This document shows, piece by piece, positions 14,087 through 22,405 of a DNA stretch of 22,406 nucleotides (position 1 is its first letter; each line of letters begins with the position of its first letter). The translations under genes were made by a program, and so were the position numbers. The stretch is from DATGEP01 sp035310125 (GTDB lineage Bacteria; Chloroflexota; Ktedonobacteria; Ktedonobacterales; JADMIN01): assembly GCA_035310125.1 (NCBI GenBank), contig DATGEP010000396.1, positions 1-22,406 of the forward strand, written 5' to 3'. Under the pieces are notes generated by a model. The model was given only the letters and a program-made list of their open reading frames with translations, was not told the origin of the DNA and made no database searches.

Positions 14087-15225
14087 AGCCGCGCACCATC
14101 GAGCGCGTCGACGTCTTTCCGACTCGTCTGCCGGTGGTGAAGACCTTCGAATTCGCCTCGGGCTTGGCGGGCACGGCTGGGGGAACCGCTCCACATGTGT
14201 TTGTACGGGTGACCGATAACGCGGGCGAAATTGGCTGGGGCGAGGGCCGACCGCACCCGGCCTGGGCATACGAGACGCTCGAGTCGGTTACGACGACCAT
14301 CCGCGGCTACCTCGCGCCAGCGGTAGTCGGACTGCCGCTGACGGACCGCTGGGGTCTCCATCGGCGGATGCACCAGGCCATCGGGCGGGGGCCGAGCACC
14401 GGCCAACCGATAGCCAAGGCCGCGGTGGACATGGCCGTGCACGACTTGTGCGCGCGAGCGAGCGAGATGTCCCTGCGCAGCTATCTGGGCGGCAATGACG
14501 ACCGTCACGCGGTTGCGCTGAGCTATACGGTCACCGCGCACGACGCGGACGCGGCCGCTCACGAAGTCCGCGCGGCACGCAGCGCAGGGTATCGCCACTT
14601 CAACTTCAAAGCCGCCGTAGCGCCGGCGACCGATATAGCCGTCGCTTGCGCTGTGCGCGCTGCTGCCGGAGCGGATGCATTTGTGTGGGCCGATGCCAAC
14701 CAGGGTTTTCAGTTGCCCGAAGCGCGCCGGATCCTGGGTGAATTCGCCAGCGCCGGCGTGGACGTTCTCGAGCAGCCGATGAGTGCGGACCGGCTGCACC
14801 TGTTGCGCGCGCTCCGGCAGGGCTCATCGTTACCGCTGGCGGTTGACGAGGCCAGCGTTGGGCCCGCCGACTTCTTCGCCTACGCGGCCGAGGGTCTGGT
14901 GGATTACCTGGTGGTGAAAGTCACGCGCAGTGGTGGCATCTGGCCCACCCTGCAGCAAATCGCCACGGCTGAGGCAGCCGGCCTGCCCCTGCTGGTGAGC
15001 GGCCTCACCGACGGCTTGCTGACGAAAGCCGCGGTCTGTCAGGTCGCGCTGGTGTATGGCTTTGGCGGACCAGCCGCGCTGAACGGTAGCCAGTTCATTG
15101 ATGAGTCGGCCCTGTACCCCGATAAAGCGCGGCTCGAATTCGACGGAGTGGTGCACCTTGGGAGTGCCGCGGGCATCGGAGTTGCGCCCGACGTGGCGGC
15201 GTTGCGCGAGTTTGGCGCCGGCTGA
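14083..15225 (+). CDS. Enolase-superfamily MLE/MR-like enzyme
   Basis: 380-aa enzyme with an N-terminal capping domain (1-130) and a TIM barrel. Metal ligands are Asp204 (WADANQGF), Glu230 (LEQPM) and Asp255 (VDEAS); the barrel lysine on the sixth strand is Lys279 (VVKVTRSGG). The intervals Asp204-Glu230-Asp255-Lys279 (26, 25, 24) equal those of muconate lactonizing enzyme (198-224-249-273), so it belongs to the MLE subgroup. The usual KxK on the second strand is NFK: Lys176 is kept but the first Lys is Asn174, which may shift activity from racemisation/epimerisation to single-base chemistry such as dehydration or cycloisomerisation. ATGA overlap with the preceding dehydrogenase. Likely acts on a sugar acid or lactone from that dehydrogenase; not provable here. 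Confidence 0.85.
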   Translation: MKPRTIERVDVFPTRLPVVKTFEFASGLAGTAGGTAPHVFVRVTDNAGEIGWGEGRPHPAWAYETLESVTTTIRGYLAPAVVGLPLTDRWGLHRRMHQAIGRGPSTGQPIAKAAVDMAVHDLCARASEMSLRSYLGGNDDRHAVALSYTVTAHDADAAAHEVRAARSAGYRHFNFKAAVAPATDIAVACAVRAAAGADAFVWADANQGFQLPEARRILGEFASAGVDVLEQPMSADRLHLLRALRQGSSLPLAVDEASVGPADFFAYAAEGLVDYLVVKVTRSGGIWPTLQQIATAEAAGLPLLVSGLTDGLLTKAAVCQVALVYGFGGPAALNGSQFIDESALYPDKARLEFDGVVHLGSAAGIGVAPDVAALREFGAG

Positions 15226-15269
15226 CGGCGACATGCGCTCGGCTGCGCGGCGGGACGGTAAAGAAGTGG

Positions 15270-15298
15270 TTGACAGGCGCCGAGGAGGTGTGTAGAGT
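15270..15298 (+). promoter_or_regulatory. Sigma-70 type promoter of the ABC importer operon
   Basis: A perfect -35 TTGACA (15270-15275) is followed by a 17-base spacer and a -10-like TAGAGT (15293-15298). The predicted start of transcription, about 15305, falls inside the LacI-type operator that begins at 15301, a layout that gives direct repression. The solute-binding protein start is ~105 bases downstream. Confidence 0.65.
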
Positions 15299-15300
15299 GG

Positions 15301-15329
15301 CAGAAAACGTTTGTAGAAAAGGTTTTCTG
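15301..15329. promoter_or_regulatory. LacI-family operator cluster
   Basis: Three overlapping symmetries: AAACGTTT (15305-15312), a CG-centred palindrome of the LacI/PurR/CcpA type; AGAAAA-GG-TTTTCT (15315-15328); and an outer 8-bp inverted repeat CAGAAAAC (15301-15308) / GTTTTCTG (15322-15329). This AT-rich block stands out in high-GC DNA and starts two bases after the -10 box. The LacI-family protein encoded at 18629-19672 is the obvious binder. Confidence 0.65.
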
Positions 15330-15410
15330 TCTCGATCGGGTGTCACTCGAGGGGGTGCCACCCCAAGTCGCGGCCGTGGACTCGGCCGGTTTCGCATGGG
15401 GGATGCGTGT

Positions 15411-16814
15411 ATGCACAGCCATCGCCTTAGCCAACTCCTGGCGCTCGCCACCGTCGCCACCCTGATCGCTGCCTGCGGGACGGGCGCCAGCAACTACACG
15501 CCCGCCGGTCAGCCCGCACCGAACCAGGGCGCGGCGACGACCAGCGGTGCTGCCGCCACTGGCGCCAAGGTCCACCTGGTGTACTTCAATGCCCGCGGCG
15601 CCGAGGCCGCCGAACGCAAGCTCGTCGACCGCTACGTGAAGGATCACCCGGACATCGAGATCGAGTACCTGTCCACCACGTCCATGGCTGGGCCAAGCGA
15701 TACCGACGCCATCGCCAATCTGATTTTCAACATCCAGGCCAAGCGCGTGGTCGACGTCGCCAAAATCGAGGTCAGTCGAACGCCGCTCGATCTGATGGCG
15801 GCCGACGCGACCAAGGAGCTCACCGCGATCGGCGGCGACGCGGTGAAGACGCGCGCGCAGGGCCTGCTGAACAGCGGCTACGTCATCGTCAACAACGGCG
15901 TCTGGGCCCTGCCGTACGAGTATGACCCATTCGGCTATATCTACAACGCGACCCTCTTCAAGGACGTCGGCCTCGACCCGGACAAGCCGCCCCAGACCTG
16001 GGCCGACCTGCGCACCACCAACGAGGCCATCAAGGCCAAGATGCCGAACGCCTGGCCTCAGTGCCACCCCATCAAGAACACGGCCAAGACGTTGCCGTAC
16101 ATCTGGAACGCCGGCGGCACGCTCTGGGATCGCGATGTTCTGCCGACCAAGGCGCTGTTCACCACACCCGCCGTGAGCGCCACGTACAAGTTCCTGGGTG
16201 AGTGGGCACAAAAACAATGGATCAACACTGACGAAATAACGGGCGACAACCAGCTCCAGCTGATGATCTCGCGCAAGTGCGCGGCGATGGACACCAGCAC
16301 AAATTTCACCCTGGCGCTTCAAGCGAATGATCCAAAGACCGACTGGCGTGCCGCTCCGCCGCCGTCCATGAATGCCAACGCGCAGCCAGTCACGTTCGGC
16401 GGCGGTAGCGCGCTGGCCATCCCAGCAACGGCCGCTCATCCGAAAGAAGCGCTCGATTTCATGATGTGGCTGACGAGTGACGAGGTTCAGAACCTGAAGT
16501 TCGGCGTGAGCAAGGATCTCGGACTGTCAGATGACGACATTGCCGCCCAGGCCACGCCCGTCAGCAAGAACACCTCTGAGTCACTGAAGAACAACGATCC
16601 GAAGTGGAAGTGGGCGATCCTGATCATTCCGTCGCGGCCGGCCGGCGTCTCGCCGGCGTTCTCCAAAATCTATGACATCCTGGCCGCGGCGCAGGAGCGC
16701 ATCATCCGTGCCAACGCCAACGTCGACGAAGAGCTGGCCACAGCCCAACAGCAGTCGCAACAACTGCTCGATCAGAGCATCGCGCAGTACCCCAACCTGT
16801 ACAAGTCCAGCTGA
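15411..16814 (+). CDS. Sugar ABC transporter substrate-binding lipoprotein
   Basis: 467-aa extracellular solute-binding protein, family 1. Residues 1-22 are a lipoprotein signal peptide with lipobox IAAC (Cys22), followed by a Ser/Thr/Ala/Gly linker to about residue 55, so the protein is lipid-anchored outside the membrane. The mature part has VHLVYFNARGAEAAERKLVD, VWALPYEYDPFGYIYNATLF, TWADLRTTNEAIKAK and GGGSALAIPATAAHPKEALD, typical of the MalE/UgpB-like fold. The C-terminus is helical and Gln-rich (EELATAQQQSQQLLDQSIAQ). ATG 15411 is preferred over ATG 15396 because GGGGGA lies at proper distance and the signal peptide then starts MHSHR. First gene of the operon behind the LacI-type operator. 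The ligand is probably a mono- or oligosaccharide or derivative. Confidence 0.88.
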   Translation: MHSHRLSQLLALATVATLIAACGTGASNYTPAGQPAPNQGAATTSGAAATGAKVHLVYFNARGAEAAERKLVDRYVKDHPDIEIEYLSTTSMAGPSDTDAIANLIFNIQAKRVVDVAKIEVSRTPLDLMAADATKELTAIGGDAVKTRAQGLLNSGYVIVNNGVWALPYEYDPFGYIYNATLFKDVGLDPDKPPQTWADLRTTNEAIKAKMPNAWPQCHPIKNTAKTLPYIWNAGGTLWDRDVLPTKALFTTPAVSATYKFLGEWAQKQWINTDEITGDNQLQLMISRKCAAMDTSTNFTLALQANDPKTDWRAAPPPSMNANAQPVTFGGGSALAIPATAAHPKEALDFMMWLTSDEVQNLKFGVSKDLGLSDDDIAAQATPVSKNTSESLKNNDPKWKWAILIIPSRPAGVSPAFSKIYDILAAAQERIIRANANVDEELATAQQQSQQLLDQSIAQYPNLYKSS

Positions 16815-16828
16815 TTGGTGTACGACCC

Positions 16829-17752
16829 ATGGCTGTAACTGTCGAATCCGTCGGAACCAGCGGACTACGTTCGCGACCGACCTCGTTTGGTGAGACGCTC
16901 CGCAAAAGTCAGCCGGCCTACATCCTGTTGTCGCCGTACCTGATCCTGTTCGTCGTCGTCCTGGCGTATCCGCTGCTGTACGCGATCTATCTGAGTTTCT
17001 TCGATGCCACGCTCAATCGACCACCGACGTTCGTCGGAGCAGGCAACTTCATCCAGCTGTTCACCGATGCGGAGTTCTACACGGCGCTTCGCAATACCTT
17101 TTTCTTCGCGTTCTTCGTCGTGCTGGGAGAGACCATTCTGCCACTTGCGATGGCGCTTGCGATGAATGAACGACTTCCCTTCCGAGCTCTGTTCCGTACC
17201 GCATTCTTCCTGCCGGTGGTCTGTTCCTGGGTGGTCGTCTCGCTGATCTGGTCGTTGTTGTTCGCGCAGCAGGGGCTGGTGAACTCCGTTGTGCAGGTGC
17301 TGGGCGTTTCCCCACAACCGTTCTTCTCGAATCCTGGTCAGGCGATGTGGATCCTCATCGCCACGACCGTCTGGAGAAACCTGGGTTACTACATGGTCAT
17401 CTACCTGGCCGCACTGCAAGGTGTCCCGCAGGACCTTTACGATGCGGCCTCGGTCGATGGCGCGACGAGGTGGCGTCAGCTCTGGCACGTTGCCGTCCCG
17501 ATGGTGCGACCGGTCATCTATTTCGTCCTGACCATCTCGATCATCACGTCGATGCAGCTGTTCATTCAGCCATTCATCATGACCAACGGTGGTCCGCTCA
17601 ACGCGACCATCTCGGTCGTCCAGCTGCTGTACCGCCACGCGTTCGTGCAACTGGAGTTCGGCTACGGCTCAGCAATCGCGACGTTCCTGCTGGTGCTCCT
17701 GGTTGCCGTCGCGCTGGTGAACAAGCGGGTTCACGATCTGGTCGTGCGATAG
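16829..17752 (+). CDS. Sugar ABC transporter permease, MalF/UgpA type
   Basis: 307-aa inner-membrane permease with about six helices; the first is YILLSPYLILFVVVLAYPLL (31-50). A conserved block GAGNFIQLFTDAEFYTALRN follows. The cytoplasmic EAA loop that docks to the ATPase is DLYDAASVDGATRWRQLWHV, followed by AVPMVRPVIYF. GG.P.NAT (TNGGPLNATI) near the C-terminal helices is a further family mark. It begins 14 bases after the binding-protein stop and pairs with the next permease to form the heterodimeric channel. The ribosome site before ATG 16829 is poor, consistent with coupling to the upstream gene. Confidence 0.9.
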   Translation: MAVTVESVGTSGLRSRPTSFGETLRKSQPAYILLSPYLILFVVVLAYPLLYAIYLSFFDATLNRPPTFVGAGNFIQLFTDAEFYTALRNTFFFAFFVVLGETILPLAMALAMNERLPFRALFRTAFFLPVVCSWVVVSLIWSLLFAQQGLVNSVVQVLGVSPQPFFSNPGQAMWILIATTVWRNLGYYMVIYLAALQGVPQDLYDAASVDGATRWRQLWHVAVPMVRPVIYFVLTISIITSMQLFIQPFIMTNGGPLNATISVVQLLYRHAFVQLEFGYGSAIATFLLVLLVAVALVNKRVHDLVVR

Positions 17753-17778
17753 ACGAAGGAGCGAAGGAAGAACGACTC

Positions 17779-18621
17779 ATGGGTGATGTGCTGGCGATTC
17801 GCTCGCTACGTTCAATCGATCGATTGTTGCTGGTTCTCTTTCTCTTGCTTCTCGCCGTAGTCGCGGTGTTCCCGTTCTACTGGCTTGCCATTGGTTCGGT
17901 CATGCCCCCAGCCGAGTTATTTGCGAGCGTTCCACGGCTGTGGCCTTCCGAGCCCGACCTCAGCCCCTACCGCCGCATTTTCGACCTGGTGCCACTTGGC
18001 CGCTATTTTGCCAACAGCGTCATCGTGTCGGGCACGACCACGGTTGTCGCGGTCCTGGTGGCCTCTGCAGCGGGGTACTGCTTCGCACGCTTGACCTTCT
18101 TTGGCCAGGGAGTCCTGTTCGCGCTGATTCTGGGTGCGTTGATGGTGCCATCCCAAGCGACGATGGTGCCGCTGTTCGTGATGTTTGCCAACTGGAACCT
18201 GCTCAACAGCTACCCCGGCATCATCCTGCCAGGTGTTGTCAGCGCCTTCGGTGTGTTCATGATGACCCAGTTTTTCAAAGCATTACCGGCTGAGCTGCGC
18301 GAGGCGGCGATTGTCGACGGGGCCAACGAGTATCGGATCTTTGCGGGCATCTACCTGCCACTCGCTCGGCCGGCCGTGGCAACGCTGTCGCTGTTCGTTT
18401 TCATGGGCACATGGGACCAGCTGTTGTGGCCGATGATCGTCGCCCCTGCACCGGACATGCGCACGCTTCAGGTGGGCCTGGCATTCATCCGCCAACAGGC
18501 GCCCATAACGAACCAGGTAATGGCTGCCATCGTGGTGTCCGTGATCCCGGTGGTGATCGCCTTCCTCCTCACGCAAAAGCAGTTCATCGCGGGCATCGCC
18601 GCCGGCGCGGTTAAGGAATAA
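17779..18621 (+). CDS. Sugar ABC transporter permease, MalG/UgpE type
   Basis: 280-aa second permease subunit. First helix about 15-38 (LLLVLFLLLLAVVAVFPFYW); then LGRYFANSVIVSGTTTVVAV, the usual start of the binding-protein-dependent transport domain. The EAA loop is ELREAAIVDGANEYRIFAGI followed by YLPLARPAVATLS, and WDQLLWPMIV and GIAAGAVKE close the protein as in MalG/UgpE relatives. The frame is open well upstream inside the previous gene, but ATG 17779 has an AAGGA-type site and gives the normal length. No ATP-binding subunit follows, so the pair must use a shared MsmX/MalK-type ATPase encoded elsewhere. Confidence 0.9.
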   Translation: MGDVLAIRSLRSIDRLLLVLFLLLLAVVAVFPFYWLAIGSVMPPAELFASVPRLWPSEPDLSPYRRIFDLVPLGRYFANSVIVSGTTTVVAVLVASAAGYCFARLTFFGQGVLFALILGALMVPSQATMVPLFVMFANWNLLNSYPGIILPGVVSAFGVFMMTQFFKALPAELREAAIVDGANEYRIFAGIYLPLARPAVATLSLFVFMGTWDQLLWPMIVAPAPDMRTLQVGLAFIRQQAPITNQVMAAIVVSVIPVVIAFLLTQKQFIAGIAAGAVKE

Positions 18622-18628
18622 GCCGCGT

Positions 18629-19672
18629 ATGGCGGGCATCAAGGACGTTGCCAAAAAAGCCGCGGTCTCGATCACGACTGCCTCACGCGTCCTCAACCAC
18701 GTCGATTATCCCGTCGCCGCCGCGACTCGGCAGCGCGTCGTGGCGGCGGCGCGCGAGCTCCACTACTCCCCCTCCGCACTGGCCCGCGCGCTGGTGACCC
18801 ACCGCTCGGGGATCGTTGGCGTACTCGTCGGCGACATGGTCGACCCGTACTTCGCCGAGATCGCACGCGGGGTTGAAGACGCCGCACGTAGAGCGGGGTA
18901 CCTGGTCATCGTGTGCAATACGGACCGCGATCCGGCCGTGGAGCGACGCTATGTTGAGACGCTCGCAGACTACCGCGTGGATGCGCTGATCTTCGTCGGT
19001 GGCGACATTCTCACCCAGAGCGAGCGGCGCAAACTGAAACAAGTGCTGGCGATGGCGATCAAGCGCGGCATGCTGCTGGTGGCATGTGCTGGCGAGCATG
19101 CCGGTTTACCCGCGATCGATATCGACCACCGCGCGGCCGCGTATGACATGACAGAGCATCTGCTCGGCCTGGGCCACCAACGCATTGGCTTCATCGGGGG
19201 ACCGGTCGACGTGAGCACCGCCGTCCAACGCGAGTCCGGCTTCCGCTCCGCAATGAGCGCTGCTGGACTCCGGCCGACGCTTGGTGCGCGTAGCGACTTT
19301 ACGTACAACGGAGGCTTCGACGCGGCCAGGCGGCTGCTCGCCAAGGAGCCGCCCACGGCGATTTTCGCCGCCAACGATCAAATGGCGTTAGGCGCGCTGG
19401 AAGCCGCTTTGACAGCCGGCGTGCACGTGCCAGACGACCTCACCGTGGTTGGCTTCGGTGACACTCGCGCCGCACAGCACGCGCGTCCGTCGCTGACGGC
19501 GGTGGGCATGCCGCGCCACGAGATGGGATTGGCGGCCATGGAGGCCATTCTGGGCGCGCTCGGGTCGCATACCACGCGCGTCGAACCTCGCCAATTTCCC
19601 TACCAGATTCTCGTGCGCAAGTCGTCGGCACCGCCCCGCGCGGCCGGCCCCAAAGGAGAACTCGTGGCATGA
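18629..19672 (+). CDS. LacI-family transcriptional repressor
   Basis: 347-aa regulator. Residues 4-23 form the helix-turn-helix (IKDVAKKAAVSITTASRVLN), followed by the hinge helix YSPSALARALVTHRS. The periplasmic-binding-protein-like core starts IVGVLVGDMVDPYFAEIARG and continues with GLGHQRIGFIGGP and PPTAIFAANDQMALGALEAA, ending with DDLTVVGFGDTRAA and PSLTAVGMP. The core binds the inducer sugar in the cytoplasm. It follows the permease by seven bases with AAGGA at the junction and overlaps the next gene by ATGA. The CG-centred operators at 15301-15329 are its likely target, giving autoregulated control of import and catabolism. Confidence 0.9.
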   Translation: MAGIKDVAKKAAVSITTASRVLNHVDYPVAAATRQRVVAAARELHYSPSALARALVTHRSGIVGVLVGDMVDPYFAEIARGVEDAARRAGYLVIVCNTDRDPAVERRYVETLADYRVDALIFVGGDILTQSERRKLKQVLAMAIKRGMLLVACAGEHAGLPAIDIDHRAAAYDMTEHLLGLGHQRIGFIGGPVDVSTAVQRESGFRSAMSAAGLRPTLGARSDFTYNGGFDAARRLLAKEPPTAIFAANDQMALGALEAALTAGVHVPDDLTVVGFGDTRAAQHARPSLTAVGMPRHEMGLAAMEAILGALGSHTTRVEPRQFPYQILVRKSSAPPRAAGPKGELVA

Positions 19673-20790
19673 AAGTAGCGGTCCTTGGCACGGGTCGCAT
19701 GGCGACCATCCACGTGGCGGCTTTGGCGGCATTGCGTGATCGAGGTCTGCGTGTCGACGGGCGCAGCGTGTCCATTGAGCCCGCGGTCTACGGTCGCAAC
19801 CCGGCCAATGTCCGGGTCGTGGCCGAGCAATACGGGGTGCAGCGCACCAGTACGCGGCTCGAGGAGTTGATCGACGCACCCGATATCGACGTGGTGGACA
19901 ACTGCCTGGTCAACTCCGAGCATTTTGGTCCGCTCATGCGTGCCGTCGAAGCAGGCAAACACGTATTTACGGAGAAGCCGCTGACGATCGAGCTCAGCGA
20001 GGCCGAGCGCCTGTTGGCCGCAGCTCGCAAAGCTGGAGTACATCACGGCGTGATCCAGAACATGCGCTTCAACCCCGGTCCGCGTAAAGCCAGGGAACTG
20101 CTCGCGCAGGGCCTGGTGGGGCGCATATTCACCACCGATGTCCTCTTCGGGTACATGGTCCCCCAGACGGTCACCAACCGACCTACCTGGTTCTACAAGA
20201 AGGAGGAGGCCGGAGGTGGCATCGTCGAAGACATGATGGCTCACTTCTTCGACCTGCTGCGTCACCTGGTCGGCCCGATCGAAGCAGTGTACGCCGCCAC
20301 GGGCATCGCGTGGCCAACCCGCCGCGAGCCAGACGGCACACCCTTCGCCGTAGAGGTGGAGGATCTGGCCAGTGTCAGCATCCGCTTTGAGAATGGCGCG
20401 ATTGGCAGCTGCCTCGCATCGTGGGTACGCCGCAAGCACGAGGAGGTTCCTGAATTTCAGATCGACGGTGAAAACGGCAGCCTGCTGTTCAGCTTCAACT
20501 CGCTGCGCGCACAGCAGCAGGCCGAGACGCCACTGTTTCGTTTTGACGCCCGCAAGGTTCAGACCGAGTCGGTGGCCGACTGGCGAACCATCGACCTGGA
20601 GTTACGCGACCCCTTCGAGCTGCAGCTCGAGCAATTCCTGGCGGGCGTTGCGCGTGACCAGCCAACCACGCCGGATTGGGCGGACGCTGTCATCAATCAG
20701 CGACTGATCAAAGCGGCATACCAGAGTGCAACCGAGCGTCGCGAGGTCCGGCTGGAGGAAATAACCAGCGCAGTTGGAGCGCCTGGATGA
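19669..20790 (+). CDS. Second Gfo/Idh/MocA-family oxidoreductase
   Basis: 373-aa NAD(P)-dependent sugar dehydrogenase. MKVAVLGTGRMATIHVAALA (1-20) is the Rossmann glycine motif with a GTGRMA loop; EKP lies at 102-104 (VFTEKPLTIELSE); GGGIVEDMMAHFFD (182-195) carries the catalytic His192/Asp195 pair. It clearly differs from the first paralogue (13010-14086), with longer inserts near 30-45 and 275-290. Strong AAAGGAG before ATG 19669, and ATGA overlaps at both ends (with LacI and with the DUF993 gene), place it in the same operon. Two different dehydrogenases suggest two oxidation steps or an oxidation-reduction pair, as in 3-keto sugar routes. Substrate unknown. Confidence 0.87.
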   Translation: MKVAVLGTGRMATIHVAALAALRDRGLRVDGRSVSIEPAVYGRNPANVRVVAEQYGVQRTSTRLEELIDAPDIDVVDNCLVNSEHFGPLMRAVEAGKHVFTEKPLTIELSEAERLLAAARKAGVHHGVIQNMRFNPGPRKARELLAQGLVGRIFTTDVLFGYMVPQTVTNRPTWFYKKEEAGGGIVEDMMAHFFDLLRHLVGPIEAVYAATGIAWPTRREPDGTPFAVEVEDLASVSIRFENGAIGSCLASWVRRKHEEVPEFQIDGENGSLLFSFNSLRAQQQAETPLFRFDARKVQTESVADWRTIDLELRDPFELQLEQFLAGVARDQPTTPDWADAVINQRLIKAAYQSATERREVRLEEITSAVGAPG

Positions 20791-21962
20791 TTGGCACACG
20801 TCCATTGCTGCTGCCGACCGCTGACGGCCGACTTGAAGTATATTCGCCGGGCGCACCTTCGCCTTTTCCGACGTCAGCCAATCCGCCGCGGACTCGCGTC
20901 GCCTATGCCGCCGCGCATGTCGTGAGTGATCCACTCGCCACCGTCAATCCGTGGGTTGACTCAGCAGTCGATTGGGACACGACGCTCGCATATCGGCGCT
21001 ACTTGTGGGACCTCGGGTTCTCGGTGGCGGAGGCAATGGATACCGCGCAGCGCGGCATGGGTCTGGACTGGACCAGCACGCGAGAATTGATCCGCCGTGC
21101 GCTGGCCGAGGCGCGCGCGGTTGGTGCAATCGATCGCATCGCGTGCGGTGCTGGCACGGACCAGTTGTTGCCCGGTGGGGGCAAGACGCTTCTTGATGTC
21201 ATTCGCGCGTACGAAGAGCAGTGCGCTTTCGTGGAGGAGCATGGCGGCCGGATCATCCTGATGGCTAGCCGAGCGCTGGCTGCCTGCGCGAGCGGCCCCG
21301 ATGATTACCTCAATGTCTACGACCGGATCCTGTCACAGGTCAGGCAACCAGTGATCCTGCACTGGTTGGGAGACATGTTTGACGCGGCTCTTGTCGGGTA
21401 CTGGGGGTGCATCGAGCGTGACCAGGCGACCGAAGTGTGCCTCCGCTTGATTCAGACGCACGCTGACAAGGTGGCTGGCATCAAAGTGTCGCTGCTGGAC
21501 GAAGAGCATGAGGTGGAGCTGCGCCGGCGCCTGCCGGTGGGCGTGCGGATGTTCACTGGCGACGACTTCAACTATCCGACGTTGATTCGCGGCGACGAGC
21601 GCGGCTACAGCGATGCGCTGCTTGGCATTTTCGACGCGATTGCCCCGGCTGCCGCGGCCGCGCTGGCGGCGCTCGACCGAGGGGACCGGGTGCGCTACGC
21701 GGCGATTCTCGAACCAACCGTAGCGCTTTCGCGCCACATCTTTCACGCGCCAACGCGCTTTTACAAGACGGGCGTGGTGTTCCTTGCCTACCTCAACGGG
21801 CACCAGCGCCATTTCGAAATGGTCGGCGGCCAGCAAAGCGCGCGATCCATCGTGCACCTGGCCGAGATCTTGCGCCTGGCGGATCGGGCGAGCCTGCTGC
21901 GTGACCCGGAGCAGGCGCAGGCGCGCATGCGACCGCTATTGGCCCTGGCCGGGATTGACTGA
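20787..21962 (+). CDS. DUF993 aldolase-like protein
   Basis: 391-aa protein of the DUF993 family, a TIM-barrel group related to dihydrodipicolinate synthase. Recognisable parts are VAYAAAHVVSDPLATVNPW (38-56), DWDTTLAYRRYLWDLGFSVA (62-81), ERDQATEVCLRLIQTHADK and VAGIKVSLLDEEHEVELR. Lys233 in GIKVS sits where DHDPS-type aldolases have the Schiff-base lysine, so a class I aldolase or dehydratase reaction is likely. The C-terminal part (HIFHAPTRFYKTGVVFLAYL) is family-specific. DUF993 genes are often found beside Gfo/Idh/MocA dehydrogenases in sugar catabolic operons, but no reaction is firmly assigned. ATGA overlap with the preceding dehydrogenase and GGAG six bases before the start. Last gene of the operon. 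Confidence 0.75.
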   Translation: MIGTRPLLLPTADGRLEVYSPGAPSPFPTSANPPRTRVAYAAAHVVSDPLATVNPWVDSAVDWDTTLAYRRYLWDLGFSVAEAMDTAQRGMGLDWTSTRELIRRALAEARAVGAIDRIACGAGTDQLLPGGGKTLLDVIRAYEEQCAFVEEHGGRIILMASRALAACASGPDDYLNVYDRILSQVRQPVILHWLGDMFDAALVGYWGCIERDQATEVCLRLIQTHADKVAGIKVSLLDEEHEVELRRRLPVGVRMFTGDDFNYPTLIRGDERGYSDALLGIFDAIAPAAAAALAALDRGDRVRYAAILEPTVALSRHIFHAPTRFYKTGVVFLAYLNGHQRHFEMVGGQQSARSIVHLAEILRLADRASLLRDPEQAQARMRPLLALAGID

Positions 21963-22183
21963 GGTAACAATCGCCCCCGCCACGTCTTGCGCCGGCGCCG
22001 GAGGCCGCGTGAGTCCCCTCAGTCGGCCGCCCAACGGAGCAAAGGTCCAGGGCATAAAGCCTGTGCGAACCACTGTGCGAGCGGATCTTGTCGGCGGTAG
22101 GCTCGTCGAGATGACCTTGGTCAGTCGAGCGCGTCGTAAGTGTAGACGCGGGTGCCCACGCAACGTCCAGGGCCCATTCTTCC

Positions 22184-22255
22184 CTTGAGATCATCTATCT
22201 GCACCAGATACGTGGCTTTTCAACGTCGACAGCCGGACTGGTTCTCGCGGCGACC
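22184..22255 (+). pseudogene. Possible MFS transporter fragment
   Basis: In one plus frame bases 22184-22255 read LEIIYLHQIRGFSTSTAGLV then LAAT. The pattern YLHQ.RGFS...AGLVLA closely resembles the segment before a membrane helix in major facilitator transporters. The frame has no start codon upstream, and the sequence after residue 24 stops looking like a transporter. At most this is a short relic; chance similarity is possible. Confidence 0.2.
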
Positions 22256-22306
22256 ATGGGGACGGCCGCAATCGACGGCAGCGACCGCGACCATGTGAAG
22301 GAGTGG

Positions 22307-22405
22307 TCATACCTCAATGGCGCCGCCCACGCCTCGCAGATGCTCCCGGAAAGTCAGGGAAGGTGTTTTCTGGCGCTTAGCCAGGTACGTATCAAACTGA
22401 ACCTG
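22307..22405 (-). CDS. Partial minus-strand frame at right edge
   Basis: The minus strand is open from the window edge to TGA at 22307 and reads QVQFDTYLAKRQKTPSLTFR followed by EHLRGVGGAIEV. Composition is protein-like, with a basic helix, and it could be the C-terminus of a gene that starts outside the window. I cannot name a family. It overlaps no other confident gene. Confidence 0.3.
   Translation of the reverse strand, partial: QVQFDTYLAKRQKTPSLTFREHLRGVGGAIEV

Noticed and set aside
15039..16439. 466-codon open frame on the minus strand
   Set aside because: It lies antisense to the binding-protein and enolase-family genes, has no domain similarity, and is a GC-rich shadow frame.
13010..20790. 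Levoglucosan or inositol pathway assignment from the Gfo/Idh/MocA genes
   Set aside because: These dehydrogenases are too diverse in substrate, and the diagnostic partner genes of those pathways are not present.
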